Below are positions 56,542-64,000 of a stretch of DNA of 64,000 nt, piece by piece. Position numbers and translations under genes: made by a program. This DNA is from Sulfurospirillum sp. (GTDB lineage Bacteria; Campylobacterota; Campylobacteria; Campylobacterales; Sulfurospirillaceae). Numbering within the stretch: the stretch's first letter is position 1; the number at the start of each line of letters is the position of its first letter. A model generated the notes under the pieces. It did not search any database, was not told the origin of the DNA, and saw nothing but the letters and a program-made list of their open reading frames with translations. The stretch covers positions 176,648 through 240,647 of the forward strand of contig JADGDR010000002.1 of assembly GCA_016744795.1 (NCBI GenBank), in the 5' to 3' direction.

Positions 56542-57842
56542 TCATAATCCTTTCGTAGTATCACAGTGGTTGATTTTTCTTTAACTAGATATTTTTTTGC
56601 AACGTTAATTATATCTTCTTTTTTGAGGTTATTAATGTTTTTTTCATAATTTAATAGAGGATTGATATTACCTTTTGCATAGTAACTTCCAAAAAGATTT
56701 GTCATATTTGATGAACTCTCTAAACTAAATATAAAATCTGTTTTTGTATTTGTTTTTATTTTATTAACATCTTCTATATTTACTTTTCCATCTTTTACAC
56801 TTTTGATGATTTTAAGAATTTCTTTTTCTATATCTTCTGCTTTTACTCCAGGGTTTCCAACTGCTAAAAACATAAATATAGATGGATCACGATTTTCCAT
56901 ATTGTAACCATAAATTTGATTTACCATTTTCTTTTCATCAACAAGGACCTTTTGAAGGAGTGAGCTTTTCCCACTACTTAGTAACTCACTTAAGGCTGAA
57001 AGTGCTGTTTGGTCTATATGTAAAAAATTAGGAATTTTATAAGCGATAGCCACCATTTCTATTTCACTATCTTTTTTAATGTAGATTCTTTTTGCACCAT
57101 CTTGTTCAGGTTCAACCTGATGTGCACTTGGATAAGTGACTTTTTTACCTTTTATATGTTTGAAATATTTTTCAGTATTTTTGAACACTTCATCAGCACT
57201 TATGTCACCTGCAACCACTACAATAGCGTTTGATGGTTGATAATAATTTGCATGGAACTCTTTTATATCTTCAATGCTCCAGTGTTTTATATCTTCTATA
57301 AAGCCTATTGGAGTCCAGTGATATGGATGATATGTAAATGCATTGTTAAAAAGTCTAAAATAAAGATAACCTATAGGAGAGTTATCTGTTCTCCAACGTC
57401 TCTCTTCAAGTACTACATCACGTTCTGGTTGAAACTCTTCATCTTTTAGTTTTAAGTTTTCCATCAAATCCGCAAAAAGTTCAAGTGATTTACCTAAGTT
57501 TTTTGATGAGCTTTTTATGAAATAGTGAGTAAAATCAAATCCAGTTGAAGCGTTGTTAACTCCACCAAAGCCTTTTACTATTTCATCAAATTCTCCAGCT
57601 TTTAAGTTTTTCGTTGATTTGAAGTTCAGGTGTTCAAGCATATGTGCAATTCCGCTTTTCCCCATAACTTCATTTCCACTTCCGACTTTATAAAATATAT
57701 CTGTTGATATTACATTACTCTCATTATCCATGGGGATAACTACAATTTGAAGTCCATTTTCTAGTGTTTTTGTTTTATACTCAGGTAGTGAGTTTGCCAT
57801 AAGGCCTCCTAAAATCATACATATTGTTATTAAATATTTCAT
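56538..57842 (-). CDS. M16 family zinc metallopeptidase, exported
   Basis: The 434-aa protein has a signal peptide (residues 1-16), the inverted zinc motif HMLEH (near residue 67) with a distal glutamate in VVLEERR, and a C-terminal M16 domain. It probably degrades small peptides in the periplasm. It lies between dapA and pyrD with short overlaps, an order common in this group. Confidence 0.9.
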   Translation of the reverse strand: MKYLITICMILGGLMANSLPEYKTKTLENGLQIVVIPMDNESNVISTDIFYKVGSGNEVMGKSGIAHMLEHLNFKSTKNLKAGEFDEIVKGFGGVNNASTGFDFTHYFIKSSSKNLGKSLELFADLMENLKLKDEEFQPERDVVLEERRWRTDNSPIGYLYFRLFNNAFTYHPYHWTPIGFIEDIKHWSIEDIKEFHANYYQPSNAIVVVAGDISADEVFKNTEKYFKHIKGKKVTYPSAHQVEPEQDGAKRIYIKKDSEIEMVAIAYKIPNFLHIDQTALSALSELLSSGKSSLLQKVLVDEKKMVNQIYGYNMENRDPSIFMFLAVGNPGVKAEDIEKEILKIIKSVKDGKVNIEDVNKIKTNTKTDFIFSLESSSNMTNLFGSYYAKGNINPLLNYEKNINNLKKEDIINVAKKYLVKEKSTTVILRKDYE

Positions 57843-58903
57843 TATTTTCTATCCACACCGATTGCTTCACTTATATGAGCAAATCCATCTTTATCCATAA
57901 AGTTTAATATACCTTTTGATATATCATGGTTTATTTTTGGTCCTTTGAATATAAAAGAGCTATAAATCTGAACTAAATTAGCACCCATTTTTATGCGTTT
58001 GTATGCTATTTCTGCACTATCAATTCCACCAGCACTAATAAGTGTTGTTTTGCCATAAAACTCTTTTGCCAATTCTTCAAATAGGGCAGAACTTTTTGCT
58101 TCTAGCACTTTACCACTGATTCCACCAAAGCTTTGAGGATTTGGAAGAAGTGAGTAGTCTATCGTAGTGTTAGTGGCTACTATGCCAGCAGCTCCATTTT
58201 CTAAAGCTACACTACAAATATTAATAGCATCTTTTACTTCTAAATCAGGTGCAATTTTCAAAAGTACTGCTTTATCAGTTTTGTTTTTAGCCATAGTAAA
58301 AAGTTCTTTTATAAACTCTTCATTTTGTAAATCTCGAAGACCTGGAGTATTTGGTGAAGAGATATTGATGACAATATAGTCACTTATATCTTTAAAAGTT
58401 TCTATTAATTTCTCGTAATCACCAAGAGCATCTTTAGCACTTGTTATCTTGTTTTTACCTATATTTGCTGCAAGAGGAGTAGCAAAAGGGTAGAGTTTTT
58501 CAACTGCTTTTTTGATTTTATCCATACCGTCATTGTTAAAACCCATGGCATTTTGTAGACTCTGTTGTTCTATATGACGAAATAGTCTAGGCTTTGGATT
58601 ACCATCTTGTGGTTTTGGTGTTATGGTTCCAAACTCTATATGCCCAAAACCAAGAGCGGTAAGCATTTTAATCATAGTTGCATTTTTATCGAAACCAGCG
58701 GCAAGTCCAACAGGGTTTAAAAAAGTGCTTCCAAAGAGTTTTTGTTCTAGTCTAGGGTCTGTTACAAAGTATCTTTTTGCAAGTTCACTTTCTAAAAAGG
58801 GACAAAACCTAGTTCCATTTTTGAATGCAAATTCCGCAAGATTATGAGCATTTTCAGGACTTAGTTGAAAAAATATTTTTTTAATGAGGTCATAAGTCAA
58901 CAT
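57842..58903 (-). CDS. pyrD: Quinone-dependent dihydroorotate dehydrogenase
   Basis: The 353-aa class 2 enzyme has the N-terminal membrane-associating helices, NPVGLAAGFDKNA (near residue 63), the catalytic serine in NISSPNTPGLR (near 180) and the FMN-binding ISAGGIDSAEIA. It feeds electrons from dihydroorotate into the quinone pool. The stop touches the next ATG (TAATG). Confidence 0.95.
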   Translation of the reverse strand: MLTYDLIKKIFFQLSPENAHNLAEFAFKNGTRFCPFLESELAKRYFVTDPRLEQKLFGSTFLNPVGLAAGFDKNATMIKMLTALGFGHIEFGTITPKPQDGNPKPRLFRHIEQQSLQNAMGFNNDGMDKIKKAVEKLYPFATPLAANIGKNKITSAKDALGDYEKLIETFKDISDYIVINISSPNTPGLRDLQNEEFIKELFTMAKNKTDKAVLLKIAPDLEVKDAINICSVALENGAAGIVATNTTIDYSLLPNPQSFGGISGKVLEAKSSALFEELAKEFYGKTTLISAGGIDSAEIAYKRIKMGANLVQIYSSFIFKGPKINHDISKGILNFMDKDGFAHISEAIGVDRK

Positions 58904-58969
58904 GGTATATTGTATCCTTTTTATTAAATATCCGCGATTATACTCAAAAATTGCTAAAAAGGTGCTTTT

Positions 58970-59605
58970 TTGGAAATAGTTTTAAATTTATCTGTTTTGG
59001 TTGTATTTATTCCAACATTTTTTTTCGTATCATTAACACCTGGTATGTGTATGACTTTAGCTATGAGTTTAGGCATGAGTATAGGATTAAAAAGAACATT
59101 TTATATGATGTCTGGAGAACTTGTTGGTGTTGGTATTGTTGCTCTCTCTTCTGTGATTGGTGTGGCGACTATTATGTTGAAATACCCAGATATATTTACA
59201 ATTTTCAAGTATATTGGTGGAGCATATTTAACTTATTTGGGTGTTCAAATGTGGTTAAGTCGTGGTAAAATGGCAGTCTCTACATGTAAAACACAAAAAA
59301 GCTTTAGTATTTCAAACAAAGCTTTAGTAATTCAAGGTTTTGTAACAGCCATTGCTAACCCAAAAGGATGGGCATTTTTTATATCTTTATTACCACCATT
59401 TATTAATCAAACACAACCTTTAGTCCCTCAAATATCAATTTTATTATTTATAATTCTATCTTTAGAGTTTATCTGTCTTATTATTTATGCAAGTGGAGGA
59501 AGCACTTTAAGAAAGTTTCTTCAAAAAAGTGATAATGTAAAGTTAATGAACAAGATAGCAGGAACTCTTATGATTTGTGTCGGAATTTGGTTAGCTTTTG
59601 GATAG
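58970..59605 (+). CDS. LysE/RhtB-family amino acid exporter
   Basis: The 211-aa protein has six hydrophobic helices and the family motif PGMCMTLAMSLGMSIGLK (near residue 25), plus ANPKGWAFFISLLP. It starts with TTG at 58970 behind AAAAGGTG. The substrate is unknown. It is divergent from pyrD and converges on the ABC transporter through a palindrome hairpin. Confidence 0.87.
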   Translation: MEIVLNLSVLVVFIPTFFFVSLTPGMCMTLAMSLGMSIGLKRTFYMMSGELVGVGIVALSSVIGVATIMLKYPDIFTIFKYIGGAYLTYLGVQMWLSRGKMAVSTCKTQKSFSISNKALVIQGFVTAIANPKGWAFFISLLPPFINQTQPLVPQISILLFIILSLEFICLIIYASGGSTLRKFLQKSDNVKLMNKIAGTLMICVGIWLAFG

Positions 59606-59636
59606 TTACATGTAAAGAAAATATCTTTACATGTAA
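59606..59636. terminator. Hairpin of two TACATGTA palindromes between converging genes
   Basis: TTACATGTAAAGA, loop AAATA, TCTTTACATGTAA: 13-bp perfect arms made of two copies of the repeat (TACATGTA at 59607 and 59628), beginning at the lysE stop and ending 7 nt before the ABC gene stop. It parallels the palindrome terminator at 2814-2839. Confidence 0.7.
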
Positions 59637-59642
59637 AGATGT

Positions 59643-61358
59643 TTACGCCTGTAAACCTTTTAGTTTTATATACTCTTGACTATTTTCTCTTAACTCTTTA
59701 TCTGTACCAATAGCAGTTACTTTTCCGTGCTGTAGTACGGCTATTTTATCTGCTTTTTGAACAGTGCTAAGACGATGAGCTATAACAAATGTAATTTTGT
59801 CTTTAATTAGATTTTCCATAGCTTGAGTTATCTTCTTTTCACTTTTACTATCCAATGCACTCGTTGCTTCGTCCATAATAAGGATTTTTGGGTTTACATA
59901 GATGGCACGTGCAATGGCAATACGTTGTCTTTGCCCTCCTGAAAGGTTTGTTCCTGATTCATCTAGTTTAGTGTGAATTCCTTGGGCAAGTTCTTCAATA
60001 AACTCATAGGCATTTGCTTTTTTAAGGGCATCAATTACTCTGTTTTCATCTATTTTTTGACCATAAGCTACATTTGCTGCAACACTTTCATGAAATATAT
60101 ATACTCTTTGAGTTACTATGGCTATAGAGTCTCTTAAGCTTTTAAGTGAGAACTCTTTTATATTCGTTCCATTTATTTTGATGCAACCACTACTTGGATC
60201 ATAAAATCTTATTATCATATTGACAAGTGAGCTTTTTCCACCACCACTATCGCCAACAAGTGCTACAAATTCACCTTTATTTGCTTGTAGATTTATGCCA
60301 TTTAGTGCTTTTTTCTCACCATATTTTAGCTCTACATTTTCAAATTCAACACTTTGAATTACTTCTGGTATGATTTTATCACCACCAAGTATAGTTGGTT
60401 TTTGATCAAGCAAAAAGAATATTCTTTCACTCGCAGCAATAGCTTCTTGAAGTTTATTATATAGACCAGAAAGTTTTTTTATTGGTGTATAAAGCATAAA
60501 AAGAGCAGTTAAAAATGAGAAAAATGCTCCCATACTCATATTGTCATTTATGACTTCGCCACCACCAACTATAATAACAGTAGAGACTCCAATAGCACCA
60601 AGTGTTTCCATCATGGGACTTACTAATTGTGAAACCTTTACAGACTTCATAGTTAGGTCAAAGTATTTTTGATTTTCTTCTTTAAATAGGTTTTGTTCAT
60701 GCTTTTGTGAATTACCTGCTTGAATTACTTCAACATTACTGAATATCTCACTTAATTTTGAAGTCAAATCAGATACTTTTTCTTGTGATTGTCTTGAAAT
60801 TCTCTTCATCTTTTTAGCTAGTCTACTTAGAGGTATAACAGCCAATGGCATAATTATAAGTGCATAAAAAGCCAGAGTAGGGCTTTGGTAAATTACAACT
60901 CCTACAAGCCCAACTATAGTCAAAATCTCTCTTAGAAACTCTGGAATCATATTTGAAACAACTGTTCTTACTTTTTCGACATCATTTGTATTCCTACTTA
61001 TAAGCTCACCAGTTCTGTATTTATGAAAAAATGAAATATCTTGAATAAGCAGATTTTCTAAAACTCTATCTCTGAATCTTCTTATGATGTCATGACCTAT
61101 AAGAGCCGTAAAGTAAGATTGCATATATCTACCAGACTCTTTTGCTAGGTATACTGCTATGATAGCTAAAGGAAGAAGTTTTAACATCTGTGAATCTTTT
61201 GCTATAAAGATATCATCTAAGAGAGGTTTTACTAAGTATGCTGATGCTGCAGTTCCAGCTGAAGCTAAAATCATACCAATAACAGCAAATACAAAATAAG
61301 GAACATAATCTTTAAAATATGGACTGAAACGTTTTAATACTAATTTTACACCTTCCAT
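59643..61358 (-). CDS. MsbA-like ABC transporter (lipid A flippase type)
   Basis: The 571-aa half-transporter has six membrane helices (residues ~20-310) fused to an ATPase with Walker A GDSGGGKSS (near 363), signature LSGGQRQR (near 470), Walker B LIMDEATSALD and H-loop IAHRLS. It resembles MsbA of Campylobacterota and probably moves lipid A core across the inner membrane. Neighbouring murJ fits an envelope role. It overlaps cysS by 1 nt. Confidence 0.87.
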   Translation of the reverse strand: MEGVKLVLKRFSPYFKDYVPYFVFAVIGMILASAGTAASAYLVKPLLDDIFIAKDSQMLKLLPLAIIAVYLAKESGRYMQSYFTALIGHDIIRRFRDRVLENLLIQDISFFHKYRTGELISRNTNDVEKVRTVVSNMIPEFLREILTIVGLVGVVIYQSPTLAFYALIIMPLAVIPLSRLAKKMKRISRQSQEKVSDLTSKLSEIFSNVEVIQAGNSQKHEQNLFKEENQKYFDLTMKSVKVSQLVSPMMETLGAIGVSTVIIVGGGEVINDNMSMGAFFSFLTALFMLYTPIKKLSGLYNKLQEAIAASERIFFLLDQKPTILGGDKIIPEVIQSVEFENVELKYGEKKALNGINLQANKGEFVALVGDSGGGKSSLVNMIIRFYDPSSGCIKINGTNIKEFSLKSLRDSIAIVTQRVYIFHESVAANVAYGQKIDENRVIDALKKANAYEFIEELAQGIHTKLDESGTNLSGGQRQRIAIARAIYVNPKILIMDEATSALDSKSEKKITQAMENLIKDKITFVIAHRLSTVQKADKIAVLQHGKVTAIGTDKELRENSQEYIKLKGLQA

Positions 61359-62749
61359 TATTCAGCCTTTTCCCATTGAGTTCCATTAGCAGTATCCATT
61401 AGCTGAATACCTTTACATGTAAGGGTCTCTCTTATTTCATCTGCAAGTGCAAAATTTTTCTCTTTTTTTGCTTCTATTCTTTGGTTTATTAGTTTTTCTA
61501 TTTGCATTTTTTCTTTTTTATTAACTCCAATTTGAAAGTACATATAAGGATTTTTGTACGAAATACCCAATATGCTCTCAATCCACTCTAGGTTTGCATT
61601 TGTTTCAAATTTAGTAATTTTGTCTTTGGGATTAGCATCTAACTTTTCATTTGCATTTGCCATCATTTCATCTAAGAGTGCTAAGGTTTTTGATATATTT
61701 AAATCTTCACTAAGAGCTTCTAATATTCCTTTTTTAAACTCTTTACATGTAGAAGATTTTTTGCCTTCAAAAACTCTTTTTTTAAGGCGATATAGTTTAT
61801 CTAAACGCTTTTTACTTACAAGTAAGTCAACTTCAGAAAAGTTAAAGTTTGCTCTGTAGTGTGAACTAAGAAGATAAAAACGTAGTATTTCACCATCGTA
61901 CTCTTTTAATGCGTCTTTTAGAAAAAAACTATTTCCTAGAGATTTACTCATTTTTTCACCATTAATAGTCACAAAACCATTGTGCATCCAGTATTTTGCT
62001 AACTCTTGTCCACTTTTACATCTTGTTTGGCATGCTTCATTTTCGTGATGAGGAAAAAGCAAGTCAGCGCCACCTGCGTGAATGTCTATTTGAAAATCAC
62101 CTTTATAGGCTAAATGTTTTTCTATCATGGCTGAACATTCAATATGCCATCCAGGACGACCATCTCCAAAAGAGGCTGGGTATGTTGGCTCTCCTTTTTT
62201 AGAAAATTTCCATAAGGCAAAATCTTTTTGGTCTCTTTTTTCTTTATTCGCTTCAACCCTTGCTCTTGAGTCATCCATTTTCATATGAGAAAGGCTAAGA
62301 TATTTGTCATCTTTAGAAGTATCAAAGTAGATACTATCACTTGTTTTATATGCTTTGTCCTCTTTTAAAAGAGCCTCTATAAATCTAACAATTTCTTCTA
62401 TACTCTCAGTCGCTTTTGGTTCAATATCTGCGTCAGTAATGCCAAGAGCATTCATTTCGTTTTTATATCTGCCTATGTAAAAAGTTGTAATTTCTTCAAG
62501 AGATTTTCCTGTTTCATTCATCTTTTTGATGATTTTATCATCTATGTCTGTAAAGTTTTTTACAAAAGTAACTTTGTAATTGAGCTCTTTAAATGTTCTT
62601 CTAAGTAAATCAAATGCTAAGGCACTTCTTGCATGCCCTAGGTGAGCATCATCATAAACCGTTGGTCCACAAACATAAATCTTTACTTTATTCTCTTTGA
62701 TTGGTATAAATTCTACTTTTTTTCTTTGAACGGAATCATAAATATTCAC
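61358..62749 (-). CDS. cysS: Cysteinyl-tRNA synthetase
   Basis: The 463-aa class I synthetase has the zinc/HIGH region CGPTVYDDAHLGHARS (near residue 28), the zinc ligands CSAMIEKHL and HHENEACQ, and KMSKSLGN (near 266). It charges tRNA-Cys. It overlaps murJ by 14 nt and the ABC gene by 1 nt. Two TACATGTA sites read Thr-Cys-Lys. Confidence 0.97.
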   Translation of the reverse strand: MNIYDSVQRKKVEFIPIKENKVKIYVCGPTVYDDAHLGHARSALAFDLLRRTFKELNYKVTFVKNFTDIDDKIIKKMNETGKSLEEITTFYIGRYKNEMNALGITDADIEPKATESIEEIVRFIEALLKEDKAYKTSDSIYFDTSKDDKYLSLSHMKMDDSRARVEANKEKRDQKDFALWKFSKKGEPTYPASFGDGRPGWHIECSAMIEKHLAYKGDFQIDIHAGGADLLFPHHENEACQTRCKSGQELAKYWMHNGFVTINGEKMSKSLGNSFFLKDALKEYDGEILRFYLLSSHYRANFNFSEVDLLVSKKRLDKLYRLKKRVFEGKKSSTCKEFKKGILEALSEDLNISKTLALLDEMMANANEKLDANPKDKITKFETNANLEWIESILGISYKNPYMYFQIGVNKKEKMQIEKLINQRIEAKKEKNFALADEIRETLTCKGIQLMDTANGTQWEKAE

Positions 62750-64000
62750 TGATTATTTCCTTGATATATAGAAGAGTTGGAATGTAAATTATGAGCATTC
62801 CAACAAATATAACTAATTTTTTATCGCGTATTATATCTAAAAACTCTTTTATACCAAATGCCCTGATGGTAAAACTAAGTAAAACTATGCCAGCACAAGA
62901 GCTTGCTAGTGCTAATCCTTCGACTCCTAGAGGTTTTACTAAAATTGTATAGAGTAATAGATTTGTACCTAGTGCAAATAGTGCAATTTTTGCCGCCTCT
63001 TTTTGTCTATGGTTGGCATAGAGCCATAGTGAAAAAAGTTTGGAAAGACCATAAGGAATAAGTCCTACTAAATACATCTGTAGAACTCCTGCACTTTTTA
63101 TGGTATCTTCGCTGCTAAAAGCACCTCTTTGGAAGAGAATTTTTACTATCTCTTCGCTGAGTATAAAACCACCAATAGCTGAGAGAGTGAGTAAAAATAG
63201 TAAAAACCAAAATCCATTTTTAAAAAGAAGTAAGGCTTTTTGAGTCTCGCTATTTTTAACCAAACGTGCTATTTTTGGAAAAATTCCAACACTAAGAGCA
63301 ATGGCAAAAAGTGCAAGTGGTAGTTGAAATATTCTGTTTGCATAGTAGAGATAACTTATGCTTCCTGTGAGTAAAAAACTCGCTATCCAGGTATCTAAAA
63401 AAGCAGATATTTGTGGTGTAGAATTGCCTAAAATAGCGTGAGAAAAAGAGAAAAAAAATCTTTTTTCTTCATCTTTAGTTTTGTCTTTTTTTCTGTTTTG
63501 AAATCCAAATTTAAAAAGTTTTAAAAGATTTCTATTTTTTATAGCTAAAATGTGAGTTAAAAGTTGTAAAACTCCGCCAATAATAACTGCATAACTCATG
63601 GCATAAATGATGCTTTTTTTATCCATTCCATCAGTAAGTAAAAGTGAACTAATTAAGGCAATATTAAGAAGTGCAGTTGAAAAAGCAGTTGTTGCAAAAT
63701 GGTTTTTGTATTGTAAAAGTGAGCCCATAAATGTAACTGCAAAAATGAGTGGAAGATAGTAAAAATTAATAGCAACTAAAGGAGAGGCTATTTCTATAGT
63801 TTTTTCATCAAAACCTAGGGCAATAAGTTTTGCAAAAAAACCACTAAAAATTGTGACAATAAATGAGGCAAATATTAGAAAAATGAAAAATCTTACAAAT
63901 ATTTTATAAGTAAATATAGATTTATTTTTAGAGTTTATAAATGCTGGAATAAAACTTTGGGTAAATGCACCCTCAGCGAATATGCGTCTAAAAAGGTTTG
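62736..64000 (-). CDS. murJ: Lipid II flippase MurJ, 5' end outside window
   Basis: The frame is open from the edge of the window (64000) to 62736; the Met at 63728 is internal because the preceding sequence reads RRIFAEGAFTQSFIPAF, the conserved MurJ start of the first helices. About 421 residues with many membrane helices are visible. MurJ flips lipid II for peptidoglycan assembly. Its end overlaps the cysS start by 14 nt. Confidence 0.93.
   Translation of the reverse strand, partial: NLFRRIFAEGAFTQSFIPAFINSKNKSIFTYKIFVRFFIFLIFASFIVTIFSGFFAKLIALGFDEKTIEIASPLVAINFYYLPLIFAVTFMGSLLQYKNHFATTAFSTALLNIALISSLLLTDGMDKKSIIYAMSYAVIIGGVLQLLTHILAIKNRNLLKLFKFGFQNRKKDKTKDEEKRFFFSFSHAILGNSTPQISAFLDTWIASFLLTGSISYLYYANRIFQLPLALFAIALSVGIFPKIARLVKNSETQKALLLFKNGFWFLLFLLTLSAIGGFILSEEIVKILFQRGAFSSEDTIKSAGVLQMYLVGLIPYGLSKLFSLWLYANHRQKEAAKIALFALGTNLLLYTILVKPLGVEGLALASSCAGIVLLSFTIRAFGIKEFLDIIRDKKLVIFVGMLIIYIPTLLYIKEIISEYL

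Noticed and set aside
62736-63728. Met at 63728 as the start of a short MurJ
   Set aside because: The frame continues to the window edge and encodes the conserved MurJ N-terminal motif RRIFAEGAFTQ.

Overview
The window is a low-GC chromosomal segment of a Campylobacterota (former Epsilonproteobacteria) species. The evidence is the four-subunit 2-oxoglutarate:ferredoxin oxidoreductase (oorDABC) beside a monomeric NADP isocitrate dehydrogenase, split class I fumarase and sucCD, a DUF3373-type porin, and an [16 protein letters not shown]-type chemoreceptor. The gene order icd-mdh-fum-suc-oor recalls Sulfurimonas/Arcobacter-like genomes, but the genus cannot be fixed from the sequence alone. No rRNA, tRNA, CRISPR array or transposase was found.

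Layout. (1) 1-2.8 kb: 3' end of a giant repeat adhesin (VWA plus RTX-like end), closed by a perfect-palindrome terminator. (2) 2.8-10.5 kb: complete methylcitrate-cycle operon prpE-prpB-prpC-acnD-prpF for propionate oxidation, divergent from an HTH regulator, with four TTGTACAA palindromes between them. (3) 11.6-16.2 kb: DUF423 protein, porin, small exported protein, a badly decayed chemoreceptor pseudogene, and thiI. (4) 16.3-25.9 kb: accessory island on the minus strand. It holds a HepT/MntA toxin-antitoxin pair, a frameshifted DUF2846 lipoprotein and a contact-dependent-inhibition (CDI) graveyard. The graveyard has a miniature CdiA-like protein, an orphan CdiA C-terminus with immunity gene, tandem copies of a toxin tail plus lipoprotein immunity gene, and further truncated toxin/immunity pairs. 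(5) 26.0-29.4 kb: AsmA-like protein and MltG with overlapping divergent 5' ends. (6) 29.5-39.3 kb: TCA segment icd-mdh-fumAB-sucCD-oorDABC. (7) 39.5-47.1 kb: GltD/NfnB-like flavoprotein, orphan response regulator, dipeptide epimerase-DUF3870-DUF819 operon, MarC, a hypothetical protein and a BaiN/HI0933 flavoprotein. (8) 47.2-52.6 kb: AAA ATPase plus RloB pair (AbiL-like defence) overlapping an AlkC-like DNA repair gene and a cis/trans fatty-acid isomerase. (9) 52.6-64 kb: housekeeping run yggS-rseP-pgsA-fabL-dapA-M16 peptidase-pyrD, a LysE transporter, an MsbA-like ABC transporter, cysS and murJ (incomplete).

How the genes work together. The prp operon converts propionate to pyruvate and succinate. 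Succinate, fumarate, malate and 2-oxoglutarate chemistry is covered by the icd-oor cluster, which can run oxidatively or reductively; ATP-citrate lyase is not in the window, so autotrophy cannot be judged.

Two features stand out. First, the 8-bp palindrome TACATGTA (consensus YTTTACATGTARA) occurs 30 times by my hand count. It lies inside genes in only the two reading frames that avoid a stop (Leu-His-Val or Thr-Cys-Lys) and at ends of genes in hairpins, resembling a DNA uptake signal or genome-organising site. It is absent from about 31.7-45.7 kb. Second, the CDI island shows stepwise module duplication, with each toxin tail overlapping its lipoprotein immunity gene by the same 11 nt.
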